A DNA stretch of 64,000 nucleotides from Actinomycetota bacterium. Its GTDB lineage: Bacteria; Actinomycetota; Geothermincolia; Geothermincolales; RBG-13-55-18. The stretch spans positions 52,435 to 116,434 of the forward strand of contig QZKE01000053.1 of assembly GCA_003598015.1 (NCBI GenBank), read 5' to 3'. Made by a program: the position numbers and the translations under genes. The notes beneath the pieces were generated by a model. That model was not told where the DNA came from, searched no databases, and saw nothing but the letters and a program-made list of their open reading frames with translations. This document shows, piece by piece, positions 40,338 through 49,475 of this stretch; the stretch's first letter is position 1; every line of letters begins with the position of its first letter.

Positions 40338-41210
40338 CTACTTGCCATAATCCGGAAAATCGAATTTGGCACGAAGCAGGCTGTAGAAGGAATAGCCCTG
40401 CAGTTTGATCATCTTCAGCCGCCGCTCCGCCCTGCGTATGAGTACCCTTCCTCCCCGGGGCAGTTCCGTCTCCTCCCGACCATCAAAGGACAGGGTGGGC
40501 ATGACCTTCTCCCTCTGCACCTGTACCTCGATGTAACTCTCTGGCGATATGATGACCGAACGGTCCATGAGCGAGTGGCTGCAGATGGGAGTGAGGATTA
40601 TGCAGTCGAGCAGCGGGTCCACGATGGGGCCGCCGGCGGAAAGCGAATAGGCGGTGGATCCCGTGGGCGTAGAGAAGATCACGCCGTCACCCGCGTAGAA
40701 GTGGAAATAGCGCCCGTTTATATCCACCTCCAGGCGGATCATCCTCTGCAACTCCCGCTTACCTACCGCCACTTCGTTGAGGGCATAATGCAGTTGCGGC
40801 GAGTCCTCCTCCCCCAGGGAGCACGCGAGAAGCATGCGTTCCTGCAACATGTAACGACCCGCCAGGATCTCCTCCAGGCCCGGATACATTCCATCGGCAT
40901 CCATGGCGGTTAGAAAACCCTTCTTGCCCAGGTTTATGCCCACCACCGGAACGTCCGCCGCATAGGCCGCCGCGGACGCCCTTAGCATGGCGCCGTCGCC
41001 CCCCAGCGATACTACCAGCTCCAGCCCGCTGGCGAATTCCTCGTTGTCGCTTCCCTTTTCCGGGCACCCCATGGCCTGCGCGTCCTCCCGTAGGATATGC
41101 ACGTCTATCCCCCTGCCGGACAGCCATTCCAGCAGGTTGCCGGCGACATCCAGTGATGATTTCTTATAGGCATGGGGCATGATCCCGATGGTACTTATCT
41201 CGTTCGCCAT
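40338..41210 (-). CDS. nadK: NAD kinase
   Basis: SLGGDGAMLRASAAA; FSTPTGSTAYSLSAGGPIVDP. Confidence 0.94.
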   Translation of the reverse strand: MANEISTIGIMPHAYKKSSLDVAGNLLEWLSGRGIDVHILREDAQAMGCPEKGSDNEEFASGLELVVSLGGDGAMLRASAAAYAADVPVVGINLGKKGFLTAMDADGMYPGLEEILAGRYMLQERMLLACSLGEEDSPQLHYALNEVAVGKRELQRMIRLEVDINGRYFHFYAGDGVIFSTPTGSTAYSLSAGGPIVDPLLDCIILTPICSHSLMDRSVIISPESYIEVQVQREKVMPTLSFDGREETELPRGGRVLIRRAERRLKMIKLQGYSFYSLLRAKFDFPDYGK

Positions 41211-41992
41211 GCTTCCTCCACCGCTTTCTCCACCTCACAGGCGATGTCTATCTCCTCATGATACGGTTTTCTTGTCCACCAGGCGAAGAACTCCGTGTTC
41301 CCATCCGCCCCCCTCAGAGCCGAAGGGGCAAGCCCGCACAGCTTGAAGCCATACCCCTGCGCCGCCTCCAGCACGACCTGCAGTACCTCCCGGTGCACAT
41401 CCGGGTCGCGCACTACTCCCTTCTTGCCGACTCTTCCCCTCTCCGCCTCGAATTGCGGCTTGATCAATGCAACGAGTACGCCCCCCTCTTCGAGCACCGC
41501 GCCCAACGCCGGAAATACGAGGCGCAGCGAGATGAATGATAGATCGGCAACGATCATCTCCGGGATATAGGGGAGTTCGTATGGCGTGAGATGGCGGGCG
41601 TTCCTGCCTTCCATCACCGTGACCCTTGCATCCCGTCTCAAGTCCCAGTGGAGTTGTCCTTTGCCCACATCCAGGCAGGTGACCCGCGCAGCGCCTCTCT
41701 CGAGGAGGCAGTGGGTGAACCCTCCCGTGGATGAGCCGACATCCAGAACCGAAAGCCCGGACACGTCCATCCCCCAGCGCTCCAGCACACCATCGAGTTT
41801 ATCACCGCCACGTGACACGAAGCGTGCCTTGCTCTTGACGATCACCCTGTCCGAGGGCCCCAACCTGGTACCGGCCTTGATGGTCCTGCCCTTGCCCTCG
41901 ATCTCCACCTCGCCCGCCATCACCGCAAGCCGGGCACGCTCTCGCGAAGGGAAGAATCCCTCCTCCACCAGCCACTGATCAAGCCGTTTCAT
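41195..41992 (-). CDS. tlyA: TlyA-family rRNA methyltransferase / hemolysin
   Basis: S4 domain then SRGGDKLDGVLERWGMDVSGLSVLDVGSSTGGFTHCLLERGA. Confidence 0.93.
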   Translation of the reverse strand: MKRLDQWLVEEGFFPSRERARLAVMAGEVEIEGKGRTIKAGTRLGPSDRVIVKSKARFVSRGGDKLDGVLERWGMDVSGLSVLDVGSSTGGFTHCLLERGAARVTCLDVGKGQLHWDLRRDARVTVMEGRNARHLTPYELPYIPEMIVADLSFISLRLVFPALGAVLEEGGVLVALIKPQFEAERGRVGKKGVVRDPDVHREVLQVVLEAAQGYGFKLCGLAPSALRGADGNTEFFAWWTRKPYHEEIDIACEVEKAVEEAWRTR

Positions 41993-41995
41993 CTA

Positions 41996-43882
41996 TTACC
42001 CGGCTTCACCGCGTAACCTGCGCCGTACCACCCTCGCCACGGAGGCGGCGTCAATACCCTCGACACCAAATAGATACGGCACCTTGCCATGTCCCACGAA
42101 GTGGTCGGGCAAACCGAAGTTCACCAGCATACACGATGAATCCATCCTCTCGAGCAGGGCTGCAACCCCTTCCCCGAACCCGCCTGTGAGAACGCTGTCC
42201 TCCAGTGTCGCCAGGAGGCGATGCCGGGACGCCAGATCCATCACCATCTCCTCATCCATGGGTTTAACGAAGCGTGCATCCAGCACGGCTACCTCTATCC
42301 CCTCGCCCGAGAGTATCTCTGCGGCTTCCAGTGCGACGTCAACCATCCTTCCCACTGCAAGCAGGGCCGCGTCTCCGCCCTCCCTGATCACGACGCCTTT
42401 GCCGGATGCGATGGGCCTGGGCTCGGGTTCTACTACGAGAGAACGGCCGGCCCCCCTTGGATAGCGGATGGCCACGGGGCCCGCGAAAACCAATGCGGCC
42501 CAGAGCATGTCCCTCAGTTCCTCCTGGTCGCGTGGGGCCATGACGGACATGTTGGGCATCATGCGCAGGTAGGAAAGGTCAAACGCGCCATGGTGTGTAG
42601 GTCCGTCCTCGCCTACGAGCCCCGCCCGGTCAAGGGTGAAGATGACCGGCAGGTTCTGCAGGCATACTTCCTGTATCAACTGGTCGATGGCCCGCTGCAG
42701 GAAGGTGGAGTAGATGGATACCACCGGCCGGTAACCGCCCAGTGCAAGGCCGGCGGCCAGGGTCACGGCGTGCTGTTCCGCGATCCCCACGTCGAAGAAG
42801 CGGCGTGGAAACAATCTGGCAAAATCATCCAGTCCAGTCCCGAGCTTCATGGCGGCGGTTATGGCGACCAGCCGCGGTTCAACCCGGGCCATGTCGCAGA
42901 GCACCCGTCCGAAAGTATCCGTAAATGAGGGCGCCTGCCGTTCTTCCAGGGACTTCCCCGTTGCCGGATCGAAGGGGCCCAGGCCGTGGAAGAGATCGGG
43001 GTCCCTCTCGGCAGGCGGGTACCCCTTGCCCTTGCTGGTGAGTACGTGGATGAGGATCGGACCCTCGGCGGCCGCCGCCAGCCTCAGGTCCCTCTCCACC
43101 GCCTGTACGTCATGTCCGTCGACGATGCCCACGTACTGGATGCCCAATTCCTCGAAGATGAACTCGGGGATGAGGAAGTTCTTCAAGCGCTCCTTGAAGG
43201 AATGGATGATGCGGTCGGTGGGAGCGCCAACGATGGGCACGTTCTCGATGAGCTCTTTCACCTCGTCCTTAACGCGCATATATCGCGGGTTCAAGCGGAG
43301 CTGTGTGAGATAGGTAGACATGGCACCGACGTTGCGCGATATGGACATGCCGTTGTCGTTGAGCACGATTATAAGGTTCTTCCTAAGATGACCGGCCTGG
43401 TTGAGAGCTTCGAAGGCCATGCCTCCCGTAAGTGCTCCGTCTCCTACCACGGCTACTACGTGGTGCTCCTCACCTTTCAGGTCGCGGGCGATGGCCAGGC
43501 CCAGCGCATAACTTATGGAGGTGCTGGAATGTCCGGCGTTATTGACGTCATGCGGGCTTTCCTCGCGTCGTGGAAACCCGCTGCATCCATCATGGCAGCG
43601 CAGCCGTATAAACTCCTCTTTTCTCCCGGTGAGCAGTTTGTGTGCATAGGACTGGTGTCCCACATCCCATACTATGCGGTCCTGCGGGCTCTGAAAGACC
43701 CTGTGAATGGCGATGGTGAGTTCCACCACTCCCAGGCTGGGAGCAAGATGCCCGCCGCATCTCGCCGTGGTCTCCACGATTACGCTGCGGATCTCCTCGG
43801 CCAGCCGGTTTAACTCTTCATAATCCAGCTCTTTCAGATCACCGGGCCCGGAGATGGTATCCAGCAGGGGGGTATCGCTCAC
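41996..43882 (-). CDS. dxs: 1-deoxy-D-xylulose-5-phosphate synthase
   Basis: IVWDVGHQSYAHKLLTGR; VGDGALTGGMAFEALN; GTG start. Confidence 0.95.
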   Translation of the reverse strand: MSDTPLLDTISGPGDLKELDYEELNRLAEEIRSVIVETTARCGGHLAPSLGVVELTIAIHRVFQSPQDRIVWDVGHQSYAHKLLTGRKEEFIRLRCHDGCSGFPRREESPHDVNNAGHSSTSISYALGLAIARDLKGEEHHVVAVVGDGALTGGMAFEALNQAGHLRKNLIIVLNDNGMSISRNVGAMSTYLTQLRLNPRYMRVKDEVKELIENVPIVGAPTDRIIHSFKERLKNFLIPEFIFEELGIQYVGIVDGHDVQAVERDLRLAAAAEGPILIHVLTSKGKGYPPAERDPDLFHGLGPFDPATGKSLEERQAPSFTDTFGRVLCDMARVEPRLVAITAAMKLGTGLDDFARLFPRRFFDVGIAEQHAVTLAAGLALGGYRPVVSIYSTFLQRAIDQLIQEVCLQNLPVIFTLDRAGLVGEDGPTHHGAFDLSYLRMMPNMSVMAPRDQEELRDMLWAALVFAGPVAIRYPRGAGRSLVVEPEPRPIASGKGVVIREGGDAALLAVGRMVDVALEAAEILSGEGIEVAVLDARFVKPMDEEMVMDLASRHRLLATLEDSVLTGGFGEGVAALLERMDSSCMLVNFGLPDHFVGHGKVPYLFGVEGIDAASVARVVRRRLRGEAG

Positions 43883-44043
43883 GTCTCCCCCTTTTCGAGC
43901 TGTTCACCGCAGCGCTCCACTTCTTCCACGGCCTCTTCCAGGACATCCAGGGCCTCGCCTTCCTCGAGCTCCTCCTGTAACCTGTCCGCCTTTTCCCGCA
44001 CCCTGCGGAGCACTTCCTCCATGTTCTCTCTGTCTTCCGGCAA
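43879..44043 (-). CDS. 54-aa XseB-like (exonuclease VII small subunit-like) protein
   Basis: LPEDRENMEEVLRRVREKADRLQEELEEGEALDVLEEAVEEVERCGEQLEKGET*; TTG start after GGAGGA; stop overlaps dxs start. Confidence 0.45.
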   Translation of the reverse strand: MPEDRENMEEVLRRVREKADRLQEELEEGEALDVLEEAVEEVERCGEQLEKGET

Positions 44044-44308
44044 TCCGTATTTCCTCCTCTATGGCAGTGACTTCTCGAACGAAAGCCGCGGGGATTCGTC
44101 TCCGCCATCTCCGGCTGCCCGTTCTCTTCTAAGTGGATTCTATCTGACCCCTTCCGCGAGCCGCAAGGTTATCGGGCAGGTAGCGGATTGCCGGATGTTG
44201 AATTATTATATGATATTCACGGCCTGCGCCTGCAGCGGAAGGTGCGGCCGGATCTTCACGGTCTTCTTGCTCAGGAGCGCCTGCCGTGGCGCAGAGGTTG
44301 GAAAAGAC

Positions 44309-45556
44309 GTGGACGATAGCGAGCATATCCTGCATCATACCGTAGGTGGGGGCGAGGGTACCGACGCCAGGAAGAGGGTAAAGGGTATTACCTGGCCGGT
44401 ACGGCACCTCGCCAAGGATCTAGGCCCCCGACCCCCGGGAAGCCAGGCCGAGAGGTCCGCCGCTCGCTTCATCGAAAAGGAGCTGAAGGCCCTGGGCCTG
44501 GAGGCCGATATACAGGATTTCCGTGCACCCGCCACCACGGCGTGGAGCGAAATGCTCGTCCACCTCTTTCCCGTGATCGGCGCGATCAGCTTCAACGCCA
44601 GCAGCCATTTGGGTTATGCCCTCGTCTGCCTGGGCTTTCTTTTCTTCCTGCTCGAATCCTATGGTCGCAGTCCGTTCTCCTGGCTGCAGCCGCACCGCCG
44701 CTCAGAGAACGTGGTAGCAAGGATCGAACCCCATCGTGATGCGCAGAGGACGGTGGTGATCATAGCTCATATGGATTCCCCCCGCAGCGCGTTCTATTAC
44801 CGTCCTGGCTGGATAAGGCTGGTCCGCCTCGCCTACCTGCTCGACTTCGCCTGCATCGCCGCCCTCTTCATGCTCTTCACCGTCGCCTACGGAGGTTATC
44901 TCCTCAGCATGGAGCAGGACATGCTCACCTTATTCTGGCACCTTGGCCTTATCCTCGCCATCATACCGCTCCTCTCCCTCGTCGCGTTGCTCTTCAAAGC
45001 CGCCGCCGGAAAGGCCATTCCAGGAGGAAACGACAACGCATCCGGGATTTCCGTTCTCCTGGAACTGGCCCGTGTATATACGCGCCGCCAACCACACAAT
45101 ACCGATCTATGGCTGGTCTCCACCGGCGCCTCGAATGCGGGCGGGATAGGCGTAAGGAGGCTGGCTAGGCGGAACCGCCGCGAGCTCAAGGGCGCCTTCT
45201 TCATACTCATGGATGGGGTGGGACGTGGTTTTCCGGTCTGCTACAGGCGCGAGGGCCGCCTCATACCCTTCCGCGCGAACCGCAAACTGACCGCGCTGGT
45301 GAAACGCATCTCCGAGGTCCAGGCCCACTACAGCGCGGGGTTCAGGAGGAACTGCATTTATCTCAGCGAGGGCTTTTATCTGCTCTCGCGTGGCCGCAGG
45401 GCGATCACCATCAGCGCCCGGGAGGAGTCCCGCTACCCCAGGTACTGGAGGTGGAACAAGGACGACTTCCTGAACGTCGACCCGCGGTCGCTCAGGCTGT
45501 CACTCGATTTCGTGGTTTCCATGGTCGACAACATCGACCGCGGCGAATTCAAGTGA
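44309..45556 (+). CDS. M28-family peptidase-like membrane protein (start uncertain)
   Basis: GPRPPGSQAERSAARFIEKELKALGLEADIQDF; 'VVIIAHMDSP', 'GGNDNASGISVLLELARV'; several TM segments. Confidence 0.75.
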   Translation: MDDSEHILHHTVGGGEGTDARKRVKGITWPVRHLAKDLGPRPPGSQAERSAARFIEKELKALGLEADIQDFRAPATTAWSEMLVHLFPVIGAISFNASSHLGYALVCLGFLFFLLESYGRSPFSWLQPHRRSENVVARIEPHRDAQRTVVIIAHMDSPRSAFYYRPGWIRLVRLAYLLDFACIAALFMLFTVAYGGYLLSMEQDMLTLFWHLGLILAIIPLLSLVALLFKAAAGKAIPGGNDNASGISVLLELARVYTRRQPHNTDLWLVSTGASNAGGIGVRRLARRNRRELKGAFFILMDGVGRGFPVCYRREGRLIPFRANRKLTALVKRISEVQAHYSAGFRRNCIYLSEGFYLLSRGRRAITISAREESRYPRYWRWNKDDFLNVDPRSLRLSLDFVVSMVDNIDRGEFK

Positions 45557-45674
45557 GTCGCGCGTGCAGCCGGCGAGGATGTGTATGCGCGGCATACCGG
45601 CTCTTGCAGGCAGGCCCCGACAGACAAGCAGCAGCGCGGAGATTCATGCAAAGAAGGGTGCAAACGCACGTATA

Positions 45675-46226
45675 TCAGGCGCCGGAAGCGTTTCTCCTCC
45701 TGCTCTTCCTGCGGTCCCTGCTCTTGATGTGCCTTCTGCGGCTGGTGGCCGATTTGCCTCCCAGCCATGCCGCGGCTACGAAAACCGCCAGCATCAGGAC
45801 GAGCGAACCGATGCGGGCCCAGGCATCCCCTCCCGCCGTAATACCGCTCCACACGGACCATTCTCCGCCATCGGTCGCCGCGAATATCGCGCCCAACCCT
45901 AGCGCGACCGCCAGGTAGCATATGAACGATTCTATCCCCCTCCACACAGGATGGTAGTAGCTCCGCCTGCTCCATATAAAAGGGGGTATGGCGAGCGTAA
46001 GGAGATATCCGGAGAGGACGGCCGTCAATGCCATAGTGTCCGCGAGCCCCAGGATCTGCCGGTCGAGAATATCCGTTACATAGCCGTAGATCAGGAAGCG
46101 GTACAGCAGGAAGATGGCGGCATAGTAAAGTGCGCTCCAGCCCCAGATAGGAACGGCCGCAAGCCAGCTCCTCCACCCATTCTGCCCACGGCCCGTGGGG
46201 GCCGGAAGGGGTTGATTACGAGCTAT
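45675..46226 (-). CDS. Multi-TM membrane protein; apparent ATA start
   Basis: 183-aa open frame ARNQPLPAPTGRGQNGWRSWLAAVPIWGWSALYYAAIFLLYRFLIYGYVTDILDRQILGLADTMALTAVLSGY...; GGAAGGAG RBS 46234-46241, 7-nt spacing. Confidence 0.5.
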   Translation of the reverse strand: MARNQPLPAPTGRGQNGWRSWLAAVPIWGWSALYYAAIFLLYRFLIYGYVTDILDRQILGLADTMALTAVLSGYLLTLAIPPFIWSRRSYYHPVWRGIESFICYLAVALGLGAIFAATDGGEWSVWSGITAGGDAWARIGSLVLMLAVFVAAAWLGGKSATSRRRHIKSRDRRKSRRRNASGA

Positions 46227-46241
46227 CTTTCAGCTCCTTCC

Positions 46242-46661
46242 CTATTCTCCCATGATCTGCAGGATCAGGACCCGCTGCCGAGGGCGGCTGTCGAAATCGA
46301 CGAACGCGATCTGCTGCCAGGTTCCCAGGGAGAGCTTGCGCTCCTTGAAGGGGATGCTCAGCGAGGGCCCGATGAGGGATGACCTCACGTGCGCATGGCC
46401 GTTACCGTCCCTCCAGGCGCGATCATGCTCGTATACAAGATCCCGGGGAGCCCAGCGCTCGAAGGCCTCTTTGAGGTCGCTCACCAGGCCCGGCTCGAAC
46501 TCCAGGGTGATCACGCCGCCCGTGGATCCCGGGACGAAGACGGTGACCAGGCCATCACTGAGAGGCGAGTTGAACAACTCCTCCTGGACCCTGTGGGTTA
46601 TGTCGATAATATCCGCGTCTCCCTGGGTGGATAGCTCCAGCATCGTCGTATGGAGAGCCAT
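46242..46661 (-). CDS. YjbQ / UPF0047 family protein
   Basis: GLVTVFVPGSTGGVITLEFEPGL; GTWQQIAFVDFDSRPR. Confidence 0.9.
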   Translation of the reverse strand: MALHTTMLELSTQGDADIIDITHRVQEELFNSPLSDGLVTVFVPGSTGGVITLEFEPGLVSDLKEAFERWAPRDLVYEHDRAWRDGNGHAHVRSSLIGPSLSIPFKERKLSLGTWQQIAFVDFDSRPRQRVLILQIMGE

Positions 46662-46685
46662 GCGCGAAACCCCCTTGCCTTCCTC

Positions 46686-47117
46686 TCAGATACGGTAGAC
46701 GTCTTCCTCGCGCATCACCGTATAGCCGCCGCCCTGAAGGGCGCGGATAGCCTCGTCGAGCTGCTCTACCCGGAATACTACGATGGCGCTCTTTCCGCTC
46801 TTTTCCACGAAGCAGTAGAGGTATTCGATGTTCACGTTGGCATCGTAGAGCGGGGCCAGGACGCTGGCCAGCCCACCGGGCTCGTCGGGTACCTCTACGG
46901 CTATGACCTCTGTCTCGCTGACGGTGAAGGCGTTCTCGGTCATCACCTGTATGGCCTTCGCGGGATCGCTGACGATAAGGCGCAGCACGCCGTAATCCGC
47001 TGTCTCCGCTATGGATAAGGCCCTGATGTTCACTCCGGCATCGGCCAGGCACCTGCACACCTCGTAAAGCCGTCCTGATTTATTCTCCAGGAAAACGGAA
47101 ACCTGTCTTACCTTCAC
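46686..47117 (-). CDS. Tandem ACT-domain protein
   Basis: QVSVFLENKSGRLYEVCRCLADAGVNIRALSIAE; VPDEPGGLASVLAPLYDANVNIEYLYCFVE. Confidence 0.88.
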   Translation of the reverse strand: MKVRQVSVFLENKSGRLYEVCRCLADAGVNIRALSIAETADYGVLRLIVSDPAKAIQVMTENAFTVSETEVIAVEVPDEPGGLASVLAPLYDANVNIEYLYCFVEKSGKSAIVVFRVEQLDEAIRALQGGGYTVMREEDVYRI

Positions 47118-47128
47118 TCCCCAACCTC

Positions 47129-48427
47129 CTAGATCTTTCTCTTATCGATGACCCTTATCGCCTTGCCCTCGCTCCGCTGTATGGAGCGAGGCTCCATCAG
47201 ACGTACCCTGACGCTGACCCCGAGGTAGCTCTGTACCTCGTCGCGGATTCTTTTCTCCAGTTCCTCCAGGCGTTTGATCTCATCGGAGAACATCTCCGGT
47301 GAGACCTCCACCTGCACCTCCAGGACATCGAGGTTCTCGACACGGTCCACCACCAGCTGATAATGGGGGGCGAGCCCCGGCACTTGCATGAGCACCATTT
47401 CCACCTGGGAGGGAAAGACGTTGACCCCCCGGATGATGAGCATATCGTCGGTGCGGCCGGTAATGCGTTCCATGCGCACATGTGTGCGCCCGCACGGGCA
47501 GGGTTCGTGAAACAGCCTGGATATGTCGCGGGTGCGATAACGGATCAAGGCCAGCCCTTCCTTGTTGATATTGGTGAACACCAGTTCGCCTCTCTCACCG
47601 GGCGGCAATACCCTGCCGCTCTCGGGATCGATCACTTCCGGTATGAAGCTGTCCTCGAAGACATGCAGCCCGTTCTTCTCGGAGCATTCTATGGAAACAC
47701 CCGGCCCCACCACCTCCGAGAGGCCGTAGATATCGTGCGCCGAGATGGCCAGTTCCTCCTCGATCTGCCGCCGCATCTCGTCCGACCAGGGTTCCGCCCC
47801 CAGTATCCCCGACTTCAGCTTGACCTGGCTGCGCCCTACCCCCATCTCGATCATGACCTCGGCGATATTCAAGGCATAGGACGGGGTGCAACAGAGGATT
47901 GTGCTTCCGAAATCCACCATCATGCGCACCTGGCGCTTGGTGTTCCCGCCGGACATGGGCAGGGCGGTGGCCCCCATCTTCTCCACCCCGTAATGCAGCC
48001 CCAGGCCGCCCGTGAACAATCCGTATCCGTAAGAGACGTGCACGACGTCGTCCGCGGTGCCTCCCGCTGCCACTATGGTGCGCGCGACGAGGTCGGCCCA
48101 TACCTGAATGTCATCTGCGGTATATCCCACCACGGTGGACTTGCCCGTGGTTCCGGACGAAGCATGCACCCTCACGATATCCCGCATGGGGACCGCGAAA
48201 AGGCCGAAGGGGTAATTATCCCTCAAGTCATCCTTGTAGGTGAAGGGAAGCCGCTCCAGGTCCTCCAGGCTCTTCACGTCACCCGGCTCGAACCCCGCTT
48301 CATCCAGCCTCTCCCTGTAAAAAGGCACTGCTTCATAGAGGCGGTCCACCGTGGCCCTCAGGCGCTGCAGTTTCAAATCGTCCAGGCGTTCCCGCTCCCA
48401 GGCCTCTACCGGGTTGAAATAATCCAT
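47129..48427 (-). CDS. paaK: Phenylacetate-CoA ligase-like adenylate-forming enzyme
   Basis: [78 protein letters not shown]. Confidence 0.92.
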   Translation of the reverse strand: MDYFNPVEAWERERLDDLKLQRLRATVDRLYEAVPFYRERLDEAGFEPGDVKSLEDLERLPFTYKDDLRDNYPFGLFAVPMRDIVRVHASSGTTGKSTVVGYTADDIQVWADLVARTIVAAGGTADDVVHVSYGYGLFTGGLGLHYGVEKMGATALPMSGGNTKRQVRMMVDFGSTILCCTPSYALNIAEVMIEMGVGRSQVKLKSGILGAEPWSDEMRRQIEEELAISAHDIYGLSEVVGPGVSIECSEKNGLHVFEDSFIPEVIDPESGRVLPPGERGELVFTNINKEGLALIRYRTRDISRLFHEPCPCGRTHVRMERITGRTDDMLIIRGVNVFPSQVEMVLMQVPGLAPHYQLVVDRVENLDVLEVQVEVSPEMFSDEIKRLEELEKRIRDEVQSYLGVSVRVRLMEPRSIQRSEGKAIRVIDKRKI

Positions 48428-48558
48428 CTTTTTCCCCTCTTTCTCCAGCTCAAGCTCAGGGTAATTCTAACATATGGAATGAGCCTCCCACAGGTCGATG
48501 GCGAGCACGGCGCCGGGACGATCGCGAACGGGCCCCTCCTTCATTCCCTGTTCCGCGC

Positions 48559-49398
48559 TCATTCATACCCGAGCAGATCCGGCGCGCAGTATGTCAACTC
48601 ATGGTGTTCTCTGCGCACTGCGCTCGCCGCCCCCGCGGGACAGTAGATAAAGCACTGCCCGCAGCCGAAGCAGAGTTCGGGATCGATGTACGCCTTGCCG
48701 TCGCTCTCCCCGATCGCTCCGAAATAGCACCGGGAAGCGCATAAAATGGGGCATTTCGCCGTCCCCAGGCACAGATCGGGGTCTACGACCGCATAGTTGT
48801 ACCCCCGGCTGAACACCTTGTTCCCCCTCTTTATCTGGTTGCGCAAGGGTACGCAATATTCCGGTCTGCAATGGCAGTAGGAGACGATAAAACCGTGAGC
48901 GGTACCCACGCCCCAGCCCGTCAGGATGCGTCCCCGCTCGTGCCAGAACCTTGCCTTGAGGGCCAGTTCGGCCGCGGTTACGCGCCGGTAGTATCCGGGA
49001 TAGGCGGAGAGATGCCCCGTGCCCCAATCGCCAATCATAACGCAGGTGTAATTGGGATCGACTCCTTCCACCAATTCCTTCTCGATATTGTTCTCGCCAT
49101 GACGGCACTCGCAAATGCCCAGTGCCATGGTGTGCCCCTCCGCCCCCAGGCGCTCGAGCATGTGCTGCAACTCACCGGGCGTAATGACCTCACCGTGGAT
49201 GAGGGGGAGCACCACGCGGTTGGCCAGCCTGTCCACCAGATACCTTCCCGCACGGAAACGGTATATCCACTCGGCGTCGGTCAGATATCCCAGGGTCTTC
49301 ATAAGCACGTACTCGTACCTACTGCCGATCACGTTCAACGGGAACGGTATCTTGGAATGCATGATGAGACCGCGGGAATCGATATGCGCTACTAACAT
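48559..49398 (-). CDS. Ferredoxin-like 4Fe-4S protein with novel Cys-rich N-terminal domain
   Basis: ALGICECRHGENN, SYCHCRPEYCVPLRNQ, VDPDLCLGTAKCPILCASRC, IDPELCFGCGQCFIYCPAGA; start trimmed. Confidence 0.75.
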   Translation of the reverse strand: MLVAHIDSRGLIMHSKIPFPLNVIGSRYEYVLMKTLGYLTDAEWIYRFRAGRYLVDRLANRVVLPLIHGEVITPGELQHMLERLGAEGHTMALGICECRHGENNIEKELVEGVDPNYTCVMIGDWGTGHLSAYPGYYRRVTAAELALKARFWHERGRILTGWGVGTAHGFIVSYCHCRPEYCVPLRNQIKRGNKVFSRGYNYAVVDPDLCLGTAKCPILCASRCYFGAIGESDGKAYIDPELCFGCGQCFIYCPAGAASAVRREHHELTYCAPDLLGYE

Positions 49399-49475
49399 TG
49401 GTTTCCTTCCAGCTTCATCTTCTCGTGGGTGGCTGCGGCAGCAGCGCACCATGAGACGATCACGGCGTGATTATA

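Noticed and set aside
45433-46176. 247-aa minus-strand ORF overlapping the M28 peptidase 3' end and the membrane protein
   Set aside because: Out of frame with the membrane-protein frame 45675-46226, which has a better RBS and TM pattern; Cys/Arg-rich shadow translation.
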